Counted from the stretch's first letter, positions 8,596 through 15,267 are shown. The stretch: 19,154 bases of DNA from Planctomycetaceae bacterium UBA4732 (GCA_002404095.1 DHJA01000020.1:14161-33314), one strand, 5' to 3'. The notes: generated from the sequence alone by a model not told the origin. Translations and numbers: made by a program.

Positions 8596-8928
8596 TTAAA
8601 TCTTGTCATCAACTCGGCCGACGCCTGGCAACAGTAACTCAGAGAGATTACCTGCCGGACTGTCCAGACAAGGCGTAACGGTGATTAACTGTTCTTGCAT
8701 ATTCCAGTTTACTGGCTTCAATTCGGACTGATCCCACTTTGCGCCGGTTGCGATCCAATTGTCACGCCATCGCTGGACGGCAGCGGTAGACGCGTCGCCA
8801 TACCCAAATTCGACCCCGCAACAGGGACAATACCCATAAGTTGGCGATGCGCCGTCGTCCCCCCAGGGAGGCTCGCCTTGCAACAAGCCGCAAACGCGAC
8901 AGTGCATGATTGTTTCATCATTGTGCAT
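8596..8928 (-). CDS. Probable immunity protein, zinc-ribbon type
   Basis: A small cytoplasmic protein of up to 110 residues with two CxxC knuckles (MHCRVCG and YGYCPCCG) that should bind one zinc. These are followed by VEFGYGDAST, a Trp/Arg-rich helix (AAVQRWRDNWIATGAKW) and LKPVNWNMQEQL. I recognise this arrangement (CxxCG..EPPWG..CPCCGVEFGY..W...G..W) from small proteins encoded beside polymorphic toxin modules; as recalled knowledge it needs a search. It overlaps the toxin 3' end by 11 bp if the ATG at 8928 is used, or starts 10 bp after the toxin stop with the ATG at 8907. Neither has a clear Shine-Dalgarno. It would neutralise the neighbouring toxin. One 60-base line counted here (8701-8760) is 48% G+C, well below the flanking sugar genes. 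Confidence 0.65.
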   Translation of the reverse strand: MHNDETIMHCRVCGLLQGEPPWGDDGASPTYGYCPCCGVEFGYGDASTAAVQRWRDNWIATGAKWDQSELKPVNWNMQEQLITVTPCLDSPAGNLSELLLPGVGRVDDKI

Positions 8929-9220
8929 GGAAGTAGTCCAAGTTCGTGGCGAAGCCGTGTGCGGCAGGGTCCGGCTTATAGAAAGTCCGCGGCGACCCAT
9001 TTGGCGCCAACACTCCAAATGTGTTCGTAGCAGAATTATACCGTACCACATCTCCGTTGGGGCGAATCTTGGTCAGCGTCCCGGCCGGAGGATTCAGCAA
9101 GAAATTCCGCGCTCGACGGACGTAATCCAGGGCGTTTATAGCGCCGAAATCAGCGCCATGATCCTTAAAATGCTTGAAAGCGTTCTGTACCGGGGTTCTA
9201 TTCCACGTTGCGGTCCACAT
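8918..9220 (-). CDS. Orphan polymorphic-toxin C-terminal domain (predicted BECR-fold RNase)
   Basis: A 100-residue protein that looks like the detached tip of a polymorphic (Rhs/CDI-type) toxin. An N-terminal helical part (TPVQNAFKHFKDHGADFG, DYVRRARNFLLNPP) leads into a beta-rich core with LTKIRPNGDVVRYN, TNTFGVLAPNG and RTFYKPDP, ending NLDYFHAQ. The His-helix plus Lys/Arg-Asn-Gly-Asp strands and the final TFYKP strand match RNase toxins of the Barnase/EndoU/colicin E5-D/RelE group as I recall them; the catalytic assignment is inference. There is no delivery domain, signal peptide or Rhs repeat. The ATG used (9220) lies two bases after the sugar dehydrogenase stop. An upstream GTG at 9274 would extend the frame by 18 residues into that gene. 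Neighbours and low G+C indicate acquisition with its immunity gene. Confidence 0.7.
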   Translation of the reverse strand: MWTATWNRTPVQNAFKHFKDHGADFGAINALDYVRRARNFLLNPPAGTLTKIRPNGDVVRYNSATNTFGVLAPNGSPRTFYKPDPAAHGFATNLDYFHAQ

Positions 9221-9221
9221 T

Positions 9222-10511
9222 TCACTTTGCAGTTTCCTCGCAGCGGCTAAGTGAGGAATGCGCCTGACCCGCACTCGCCGGATGAATCGTGTTGGTCACG
9301 TCGATCACCGGCTGGCGGAAAGTCAGCCCTTTGTAGCAGTCGTGCGGCGTACCCACAATGAGCAAGTCCGCCTGTTCGATCACGTCCTCCAACAGCGTCA
9401 ACCCCGTATCGGGGACGTATGGATCGGTACAGAGAACGCGCTTGCATTCCACCAATAGTACCTTGCGCAGCTTATAAGATAATGAAGATCGATGATCGTC
9501 GCTATTCGGCTTGAACGCCATGCCCAGGATGCCGACGGTCATGTCCGCCAACGGGTAGGCGCGCTTCACGTCCTGCACGATCAGATACGGCAGTCCCTCA
9601 TTAATCATCATGGCGGCCTGACCCAGCACGAACGAACCGTGATTGAACGCGCCGAGTTGCATCGTGTCCTTGAGTAGACACGGCCCGGCCGCGAGGCCCG
9701 GCCGCGCCAGCGACTGCATACGCGGGTAATCTTCACGGAGGGCGTGGTAAATGTTGTGGAAATCGGCCTCGAAATGTTGCGCCATGACGTAAAACTGGTT
9801 GGCGATGGCGAAATTGATGTAGCGGTAGGCGTTGCAGAACAGCTTGGCCAACTCCGCCTCGATCGGCCGTAAGAATAAAACTTTCGGGCAGATGATGCGG
9901 AACAGCTCCGCCGCGCGCTCCGCCGCGACCGTAGTGGCGCCGGCCACCAACTGCGGCAATTGCTCCAATTCGCGCAGGGATTGTCCCTGAACGATGCGCT
10001 CCGGGCAGTACGCCAAGTCCACGTCGGCGCGGCCGCGCTGCTCCAGCTGACGGGCGAGCCGATCCGTCACGCCCGGGAAGAGCGTACTGCGCAGGATCAA
10101 TAATTGGCCGGGCCGCACACGGTCCAGCAGCTCGTTCATCGAGCGGTCGAACTCGCCGACGGACGGGTCGAGGTATTCATCGACCGGCGTGCCGATGGTG
10201 ACGATGACGGCGGCGGCGTCTTCGAGGACGGCGGCGTCGGTGGTCGCCCTGATGAGGCCGGAGCGGACGGTTTCGGTGAGCAGTGCATCAGCGCCGTCTT
10301 CCTGAAACGGCATCCGGCCGCTGTTGACCAGCGCGACGCGCTCCGGCGATGTGTCGAACAGATCGACGGCGTGACCTTTTCGGGCGAAGGCCAAGGCCAG
10401 TGGTAAGCCAACGTGGCCGCAGCCGCCGACGACGGCCAGCGGCCCGACCGCCAAGGGATGGTCGGCGGCCTTCGCGGGGATCGCGTGAGGAGCATTCAGC
10501 GGCGGGTGCAT
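9222..10511 (-). CDS. UDP-glucose/UDP-ManNAc dehydrogenase family (nucleotide sugar dehydrogenase)
   Basis: A 429-residue NAD-dependent four-electron sugar dehydrogenase that converts a UDP-sugar to the uronic acid in the cytoplasm. GGCGHVG at 29-35 is the NAD-binding loop; IVTIGTPVDEY and LILRSTLFPGVTDR follow. YCPERIVQG and EAELAKLFCNAYRYINFAIANQF (K223) belong to the central domain. The catalytic Cys is C278 in GLAAGPCLLKDT. The C-terminal domain starts at GILGMAFKPNSDD. PERIVQG and the overall pattern fit the WecC/UDP-N-acetylmannosamine dehydrogenase branch slightly better than classic UDP-glucose dehydrogenase. The start at 10511 is chosen because conserved sequence begins soon after it and because the open frame upstream is only antisense to the sigma factor gene. 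The last 15-18 residues (after NTIHPASAG) look atypical and run into the toxin junction. Confidence 0.9.
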   Translation of the reverse strand: MHPPLNAPHAIPAKAADHPLAVGPLAVVGGCGHVGLPLALAFARKGHAVDLFDTSPERVALVNSGRMPFQEDGADALLTETVRSGLIRATTDAAVLEDAAAVIVTIGTPVDEYLDPSVGEFDRSMNELLDRVRPGQLLILRSTLFPGVTDRLARQLEQRGRADVDLAYCPERIVQGQSLRELEQLPQLVAGATTVAAERAAELFRIICPKVLFLRPIEAELAKLFCNAYRYINFAIANQFYVMAQHFEADFHNIYHALREDYPRMQSLARPGLAAGPCLLKDTMQLGAFNHGSFVLGQAAMMINEGLPYLIVQDVKRAYPLADMTVGILGMAFKPNSDDHRSSLSYKLRKVLLVECKRVLCTDPYVPDTGLTLLEDVIEQADLLIVGTPHDCYKGLTFRQPVIDVTNTIHPASAGQAHSSLSRCEETAK

Positions 10512-10680
10512 CGTCGGCTTCTCGGGTGGTGAGTTCGGCTTCGTTGCCCTTCCTTTGTAACATCGTATGAAGGGGGAGGCAACCCAGCGCCTTATGAGTC
10601 CAGGAAACGATGGAAGCGGCGCTGTTAGAGTCGGCGACCTGTCTCGTCCTCTAGTGCGGAGCCACCACAGGGTGGGGCGA

Positions 10681-11241
10681 ATGAAGAACGGAACGGTGAA
10701 ATCGACCGCGCTGAAAGCAGCCGCGCGACGCGAGGACTTCGAGGCGCTGTACCAACGGCACAGCCGGGAAGTCTGGGCGCTGGCGTACGCCCGTTGGATG
10801 AACGCCGATACCGCGATGGACGTGGCCCAGGAAGCATTTCTGCGGCTATGGAAACAATGGGAAGATGGGGAAGTCATTCTCAATCCGCGGGCCTGGCTTT
10901 TACGGGTGGCGCGGAACCTGGCGGAAGACTTCGCCAAAAGCGCCTTTCGCCGTAACGGTACGCATCCGCCGCAGATGATGAACGGAGTTCAGGGGCGCGA
11001 GGCATTGCCGCTCGAAAACCTTGAACGGGAAGAAACCTTCGGCCAGCTGCGCGAAGCTATGGCGGAAATGTCCAAGGCCGACCGCGAAATCCTGACCTTG
11101 CGATACGCCCTGGACTATGACACGGATAGGATTGCCGAGACGCTGGACATCAACGCCACCGCCGTCCACATGCGTCTCAGCAGGGCGCGGCAGCGGTTAG
11201 CGAATCGCCTTCACGCCAACGGCGTCCACCACGCGCCCTAA
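10681..11241 (+). CDS. ECF-type RNA polymerase sigma factor
   Basis: A 186-residue sigma factor with only regions 2 and 4. Region 2 covers about 18-82: FEALYQRHSREVWALAYARW, then MDVAQEAFLRLWKQW and NPRAWLLRVARNLAED, for core binding and -10 recognition. Region 4 covers about 127-178: KADREILTLRYALDYDTDRIAETLDINATAVHMRLSRAR-type helix-turn-helix for -35 recognition. I chose the ATG at 10681, with a G-rich GGTGGGG just before it; an in-frame ATG at 10567 would add 38 residues of poor quality. It is divergent from the sugar dehydrogenase gene and followed 20 bp later by a small membrane protein on the same strand, which suggests a sigma/regulator pair. The regulon cannot be told from this window. 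Confidence 0.92.
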   Translation: MKNGTVKSTALKAAARREDFEALYQRHSREVWALAYARWMNADTAMDVAQEAFLRLWKQWEDGEVILNPRAWLLRVARNLAEDFAKSAFRRNGTHPPQMMNGVQGREALPLENLEREETFGQLREAMAEMSKADREILTLRYALDYDTDRIAETLDINATAVHMRLSRARQRLANRLHANGVHHAP

Positions 11242-11261
11242 CCTAAACCATTGCGAGACGG

Positions 11262-11615
11262 ATGATGAGCTACCTCTCTCCACCCCCGGTTAATGACGTA
11301 GACGGCGCCTTGCGCGCCTTCTTCAAGGCGCAGATGCCCGCGCCGTGGCCGTCGCTGAAGGCGCCGGCGCCGCCTGTCGTCGTCGCCACGGCAAAGGGAT
11401 GGCCAATGATGCGCAGCCGGCTGGCCCTCGCGGCCTCCGTGGCGGTACTGGCGTTGGGATTGTCCTTTCTCAGCGGGGCGTTCCACGTCCGGGCCAATCC
11501 GTTGGAACAACGCATCACGGTCGATGGAGCCAGCGCCTCCGCCGAGAACGACCCGCTCCGACATCCTGTTCAGCCTCCTTTGAAGGTTAAAGCGATGCCC
11601 GTGAGCGCCCCTTGA
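11262..11615 (+). CDS. Small single-pass membrane protein paired with the ECF sigma factor
   Basis: A 117-residue protein: a proline-rich cytoplasmic N-terminus (SYLSPPPVNDVDGALRAFFKAQMPAPWPSL), one transmembrane helix at about 52-72 (RLALAASVAVLALGLSFLSG), and a short outside tail. The position directly after the sigma gene, the topology and the size suggest a minimal anti-sigma or co-regulator that holds the sigma factor near the membrane. I see no zinc-binding HxxxCxxC motif, so it is not a standard ZAS anti-sigma factor. Proteins with similar openings follow sigma genes in planctomycetes as far as I recall, but the role is inference. A GAGACGG sequence precedes tandem ATGs; either could initiate. 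The 9-bp repeat array begins nine bases after its stop. Confidence 0.65.
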   Translation: MMSYLSPPPVNDVDGALRAFFKAQMPAPWPSLKAPAPPVVVATAKGWPMMRSRLALAASVAVLALGLSFLSGAFHVRANPLEQRITVDGASASAENDPLRHPVQPPLKVKAMPVSAP

Positions 11616-11623
11616 AGGTTGCT

Positions 11624-11695
11624 TATGAGTCCTATAAGTCCTATAGGACCTATAAGTCCTATAGAACTTATAAGACCCATAAATTCCATAAACCA
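11624..11695. repeat. Left 9-bp repeat array (eight units, consensus TATARGNCC)
   Basis: Eight head-to-tail 9-bp units run from 11624: TATGAGTCC, TATAAGTCC, TATAGGACC, TATAAGTCC, TATAGAACT, TATAAGACC, CATAAATTC, CATAAACCA. They decay toward the right. Because units alternate between GTCC and GGACC forms, the array contains palindromes such as GTCCTATAGGAC (11638-11649) and an imperfect hairpin at 11651-11672. The array ends five bases before the Shine-Dalgarno (GAGG) of the four-helix-bundle gene. It is far more AT-rich than its surroundings. Confidence 0.92.
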
Positions 11696-11709
11696 ATCGC
11701 GAGGCCGTC

Positions 11710-12291
11710 ATGAACCCCGCCCCCGAGTCGGCCGGCTTCATCCCGCCGCACGGCAACTACCGGGAGTTGCTCTCCTATCAGAAAGCCGAAGTCGTCTACG
11801 ACCTAACCTACCGCTTCTGCCAGCGATTTCTGCAAAAGGGCGACCGAACCATCGACCAAATGGTACAAGCCGCTCGCTCCGGGAAGCAGAACATCGCGGA
11901 AGGCAGTAAAGCCGCCGGTACGTCGAAGGAAATGGAGGTCAAGCTGACCAACGTGGCCCGAGCCAGCCTGGAAGAACTCCTGGTCGATTACAGCGACTTC
12001 CTGCGGGTGCGCGACCTGCGTCTCTGGGACAAAGACTCGAAGGAAGCCCGGTTCGTCCGCCGATGCGGCAACCGGCCCCAGGTGACCTACGAGGCCTTCC
12101 GCGAATTCTGCGAGACCCGCCCTCCCGAGGTCGTGGCCAACATCGCCGTCTGTTTGATCCACCAGGCCAACTACCTGCTGGACCGGCAAATCCGCCGGCT
12201 GGAGCAAGACTTTACTCGGGAGGGAGGCATCCGGGAGCGGATGACCCGCGCCCGGTTACAGTATCGGAACCGCAACTCTGGATCTTCATAG
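11710..12291 (+). CDS. Four-helix-bundle protein (23S rRNA IVP / S23 family)
   Basis: A 193-residue, largely helical protein. NYRELLSYQKAEVVYDLTYRFCQRF is helix 1, TIDQMVQAARSGKQNIAEGS carries the family's conserved NIAEG motif in helix 2, and NVARASLEELLVDYSDFLR is helix 3. A helical C-terminal part (ANIAVCLIHQANYLLDRQIRRLEQDF) completes the bundle. The family is named for proteins encoded in 23S rRNA intervening sequences and includes the Avd-like accessory proteins of diversity-generating retroelements. It is known for pentameric bundles with basic surfaces; the cellular function of stand-alone copies is not settled. It is longer than the usual 115-130 residues, with an insert at about 105-130 and a basic tail. 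GAGG lies five bases before the ATG. The gene is bracketed by 9-bp repeat arrays, and its stop codon lies inside the right array. No rRNA or reverse transcriptase is nearby. Confidence 0.85.
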   Translation: MNPAPESAGFIPPHGNYRELLSYQKAEVVYDLTYRFCQRFLQKGDRTIDQMVQAARSGKQNIAEGSKAAGTSKEMEVKLTNVARASLEELLVDYSDFLRVRDLRLWDKDSKEARFVRRCGNRPQVTYEAFREFCETRPPEVVANIAVCLIHQANYLLDRQIRRLEQDFTREGGIRERMTRARLQYRNRNSGSS

Positions 12292-12349
12292 GACTAATAG
12301 GACTAATAGGACCTATAAGTCCTATAGGTCCTATTAGTCCTATGGAACC
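12287..12349. repeat. Right 9-bp repeat array with a 21-bp perfect hairpin
   Basis: Seven 9-bp units: CATAGGACT, AATAGGACT, AATAGGACC, TATAAGTCC, TATAGGTCC, TATTAGTCC, TATGGAACC. The first three read in one orientation and the later ones are largely their reverse complement, so 12297-12317 pairs perfectly with 12323-12343 (21 bp) around the loop AGTCC. The array overlaps the stop codon of the four-helix-bundle gene and abuts the stop codon (12350) of the convergent SDR gene. It therefore occupies the entire convergent intergenic space and could act as a bidirectional terminator, but lacks a U-tract. Confidence 0.93.
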
Positions 12350-13198
12350 CTAATCGTCCACCGACGCCGGCAGTCCCTCCCTGTAACTCGGATAGCGAAG
12401 CGTCACGCCCAACTCCGCGTGCATCCGCCGGTTGACGATGCGACGGTTTGCCGCGTCGGCGACCGTCCCCTCCACGTTAGGCGGAAACCACGGCGACGGC
12501 GCCCCTAACACTTCGGCCATCCGCGTATAGAAATCACGGCGCCGTACCGGATGGTCGTCGCATACGTTGATGACGCTCCCCGCGCCCGCGCGCTCGATGG
12601 CGGCGATCACGGCGGAGGCGCCGTCCTCAACGTGAATGAGGTTGAGCCAATTATCCGGGTCGCTGGACAACGGTTCGCCGGCCTTCAACGCCGCCGCGCG
12701 AATCAGTCTATTCGGACCGTAGATGCCCGCGAAGCGCAGGATCATGGCGTCGGGCCGACGCTCTCGAAGGAGGTTTTCCGCGTCCAGCACGATGCGGCCG
12801 GAATCTCCCGCCGGCGCCGTCGCCGCCGTCTCGTCCACTTCTTTGCCGCCGGTCTGGCCGTATACTCCCGTGCTGCTGACATAGACGAAGCGTCCGTGAT
12901 CGGCCGCGTCGAGCGCATTCAGCACGTTTTCGAGACCATCCACGTAGACGGTTCGCATGGACTTACCGGCCGTTCGGTCGAAACCGACGCAGTAAACCAC
13001 GTCCGCCCCGGCCGGCAGCGCCCGTAAGCTGTCCCGGTCGAGTACGTCGCAGAGAACGGGTTCCAGACCCGCGCGATGAAACTCGTCGGCGCGCCCGGGA
13101 GAGCGCGTTGAGGCGAATACGCGAAGTCCGGTCGCGCGCTGGCACTCGGCAACGCGCCGGCCCAAGTAGCCACAGCCGATCACCAGCATGTCAGACAT
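12350..13198 (-). CDS. Atypical SDR / NAD(P)-binding epimerase (YeeZ-like)
   Basis: A 282-residue Rossmann-fold protein: LVIGCGYLGRRVAE gives the compact GxGYLG nucleotide loop (8-13), and VSSTGVYGQTGG (107-118) the serine/tyrosine site; there is no YxxxK. LRFAGIYGPNR, NLIHVEDGASAVIAAIE and VINVCDDHPVRRRDFY complete the pattern of atypical SDRs related to E. coli YeeZ. The reaction is unknown. The ATG lies seven bases after the stop of the 412-residue protein, and GAGGG overlaps that stop, so it is translated from the same transcript as the ubiquitin-like genes. Whether it acts in that pathway or is a passenger is not clear. Its stop codon abuts the right 9-bp array. Confidence 0.85.
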   Translation of the reverse strand: MSDMLVIGCGYLGRRVAECQRATGLRVFASTRSPGRADEFHRAGLEPVLCDVLDRDSLRALPAGADVVYCVGFDRTAGKSMRTVYVDGLENVLNALDAADHGRFVYVSSTGVYGQTGGKEVDETAATAPAGDSGRIVLDAENLLRERRPDAMILRFAGIYGPNRLIRAAALKAGEPLSSDPDNWLNLIHVEDGASAVIAAIERAGAGSVINVCDDHPVRRRDFYTRMAEVLGAPSPWFPPNVEGTVADAANRRIVNRRMHAELGVTLRYPSYREGLPASVDD

Positions 13199-13205
13199 GA
13201 TACCC

Positions 13206-14444
13206 TCATTCGCCCTTACTTTTGCCTTCGAGCAGGCGGTTGAGGCGTTCGGTCATTTCCTCTTCGGCGGCGGCGGTCCAGGTGAATTCATGCGGCGGCT
13301 TGAAACCGCCCTCGCTGGTGAACGCCGCCGTCGGCGCCGGGCACAGCGACAGCACCCCCAGTACGCGGCCCTTCACGCTCAGTTCAAAGCCGCTGACCTG
13401 GGCGAGGTCGGCCGCGTCAAGCGTACCAGGCGCGACCATGGCCGGGCCGTCCGTGATGAGGACTTCCTGTTCCTGAAGGAGCGGCGGTTGGATGGCGCCC
13501 GGCACTTGAGCGACCATGCGGAGAGGGCATAGGCCGGCCATGCCCGGCTCGGAACTGCTCACCAGGAAGCACGGCCCCACCCGCACCGCGCCTTCCAACG
13601 GCGGCGCCTGCCGCGCCAGGCGCATCGGGCCGGCGCCGTCCTGCACGACGAATCGAGTATCCGAGAGGCGCAGCGAGCGCAGAAAATGATGCTGCGAAAT
13701 GGCCTGGATGCGTTGCGTCCCCAACGGCCGGTCGCCGAGCAGCCATGTCGCCGTCCACGCCCCAATGCGGCGCGGGTGGCGCTGCGGCATCACCGCGACG
13801 AGCGCCTGCCGCCCGGACAGCTGCGAACTGGACAGGCGGGCGGGTGTTCGATGCACCGCCCCGCCGCGTTCGCAGCGGAACTCGACTTGCAGGTCCAGAT
13901 CAAGCAAGGGCGCCAGGCTCGTCGGACTCAAGAGGACGGCGCTGGCTAGAAGACCGCGACACTGGCTGGCGACGAAGGTTTCGCAGGCGACGTTTTCGGC
14001 CCCAATCCGCACGAACAAGGAAGACAATTGCAGCCGAAGGTTTTGCAGGAACTCCTCGCGGCTGAGGAACGGCAGCGTCAGTTGCCCCAGGACGTGCTTG
14101 CGGTAGAGGATTTCCGCCGCCGACGTGGCGGTGAGCGGCGGCAGGCGGAAGACGATGCCGTAGCGCTCATCGGCTTCCTGACGGCGAAGCTGCTCGGCGG
14201 CGATCAGTTTTTGACCCGGCAGGCGGAGGAAATAGTCGGCCTTGCGCCGGCTTGCGCCGCGCGGCAGGCGCAGCAACGCCTCGACCAGGACGGCCTCCGC
14301 ATTCCAGGGAATGGGTTGGTCGTGCAGGGTTAGGCCGGCTTTTTCATAGCTGTAGTGCAGAGCCTGCGGCTGGGGGCTGATCCGGTACAGCGGCCAAAGT
14401 TCATTCATTGCCCAGTCGCGCCAGCGCTTGATCGAGGGCCACAT
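13206..14444 (-). CDS. Unrecognised 412-aa protein of the ubiquitin-like operon
   Basis: I do not recognise this family. The protein is cytoplasmic by appearance, without signal or membrane segment. The first 60 residues are Trp/Tyr-rich (ELWPLYRISPQPQALHYSY); about 65-170 has mixed alpha/beta character with basic stretches (PRGASRRKADYFLRLPGQK). About 185-385 is mostly beta-strand with repeated arginine-containing strands, and the end is a charged helix (AAEEEMTERLNRLLEGK). The ATG at 14444 has GGAGG six bases upstream and overlaps the E1 gene by 44 bp, indicating tight translational coupling. A downstream ATG at 14408 has no ribosome site. Its fixed place next to E1/E2 suggests a specificity factor, substrate adaptor or substrate, but this is inference. 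Confidence 0.8.
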   Translation of the reverse strand: MWPSIKRWRDWAMNELWPLYRISPQPQALHYSYEKAGLTLHDQPIPWNAEAVLVEALLRLPRGASRRKADYFLRLPGQKLIAAEQLRRQEADERYGIVFRLPPLTATSAAEILYRKHVLGQLTLPFLSREEFLQNLRLQLSSLFVRIGAENVACETFVASQCRGLLASAVLLSPTSLAPLLDLDLQVEFRCERGGAVHRTPARLSSSQLSGRQALVAVMPQRHPRRIGAWTATWLLGDRPLGTQRIQAISQHHFLRSLRLSDTRFVVQDGAGPMRLARQAPPLEGAVRVGPCFLVSSSEPGMAGLCPLRMVAQVPGAIQPPLLQEQEVLITDGPAMVAPGTLDAADLAQVSGFELSVKGRVLGVLSLCPAPTAAFTSEGGFKPPHEFTWTAAAEEEMTERLNRLLEGKSKGE

Positions 14445-15219
14445 CGAGTTCCTCCACGGAGGACGGCGAAGCGCGCGGCCGGCAGATCAAGCAGTCCGCC
14501 GCGCGCGGCACACGGAAGCGGTGCGGCCGGAAGGCTTCCTCGAAGACTTCCGGTGCCCGCTGAAGAGCAAACAATAGACTCGTGAAGCCGGGCGCATAGC
14601 CAACAGGGTCGGTAAGCAAGGCAAGCGTCACCAGCGCATGGAGAGAAGCGACGACGTGGATAGAGGCCATGCTCGCGGGGATGGTGGTCTCGGCCACGGG
14701 GCCGCCGGGGTTAGAGTAATCGGGTGGCGGCGCGTTGTCGAGGACAATGGTGCGCTGCAAGTGGCCGGCCACACAACCATAGCAAGGACCGCCGAACGTG
14801 AACCAGTGGACGAAGCCGCCGATGCCGCCGCTGAGGACTTCGCCGAGCGTCCAGGGTTTGCCGTGACGGCGCATCAGAGCGTCCCAATGGAACTTGGCCG
14901 GCTCGTTGTCGGCGGCGCAGACACCGATGTCGGCCTTCGACGCCGCTTGGTCGATCTCCGCCTGGCGCGCCGGGTCCATGAGGTCGCAAACAAGGAGGCG
15001 GACGTCTAGGTCCGGTCGCCGTTCACGGAGCCAGCGCTCGGCGAGGACGGCCTTACGCTCGCCAACATCCGACAAAGGAAATAAATGGCGCTCGACGTTG
15101 TGCGCCTTGTAAACGTCCGGCTCGATGAGCGTAACGCGCGTGATCCGCCGGTCCCGACATACCATGTCGAGTACTGGCATCCCGCCGCTGCCCGCGCCGA
15201 CTTGGAGTAGATGCGCCAT
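14401..15219 (-). CDS. E1-like (ThiF/MoeB family) adenylating enzyme
   Basis: A 272-residue ThiF-fold protein. VGAGSGG (7-13) is the ATP-binding glycine loop; EPD (33-35), R44 in NVERHLF and K56 in GERKAVLAERWL are the adenylation residues; D104 in CAADNEP is the Mg/adenylate Asp. Paired zinc knuckles C146-C149 (PCYGC) and C243-C246 (DCLIC) match those of MoeB/ThiF. Enzymes of this family adenylate the C-terminus of a ubiquitin-like protein. At the position where E1s carry the thioester cysteine (consensus around SCAEAGVL) this protein reads GGPVAETTIP, with no cysteine between 150 and 242. The protein starts almost at the glycine loop. GAGG lies six bases before the ATG. It is encoded between E2-like and 412-residue genes. 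Confidence 0.9.
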   Translation of the reverse strand: MAHLLQVGAGSGGMPVLDMVCRDRRITRVTLIEPDVYKAHNVERHLFPLSDVGERKAVLAERWLRERRPDLDVRLLVCDLMDPARQAEIDQAASKADIGVCAADNEPAKFHWDALMRRHGKPWTLGEVLSGGIGGFVHWFTFGGPCYGCVAGHLQRTIVLDNAPPPDYSNPGGPVAETTIPASMASIHVVASLHALVTLALLTDPVGYAPGFTSLLFALQRAPEVFEEAFRPHRFRVPRAADCLICRPRASPSSVEELDVALDQALARLGNE

Positions 15220-15267
15220 ACCTATCCTCGCGCTCCCCTGTCGGATCGCGGCTAAGCGATATTAGCC

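Noticed and set aside
10607..10650. Autoregulated ECF promoter (GGAAAC) upstream of the sigma gene
   Set aside because: A GGAAAC is present, but no convincing partner motif at the right distance could be defended by eye.
10512..10937. 142-residue N-terminal extension of the sugar dehydrogenase frame
   Set aside because: It is the antisense of the ECF sigma gene and its upstream region, has a low-complexity Ser/Arg composition, and the enzyme's Rossmann fold begins only after 10511.
11619..11909. Open frame with repeated Pro-Ile-Ser/Gly tripeptides (and a similar one at the right array)
   Set aside because: The tripeptides are simply the 9-bp DNA repeat read in frame; the rest overlaps the four-helix-bundle gene out of frame.
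11624..12349. CRISPR array or diversity-generating retroelement
   Set aside because: The 9-bp units have no spacers, and although the four-helix-bundle protein is related to DGR accessory proteins there is no reverse transcriptase or template/variable repeat pair.
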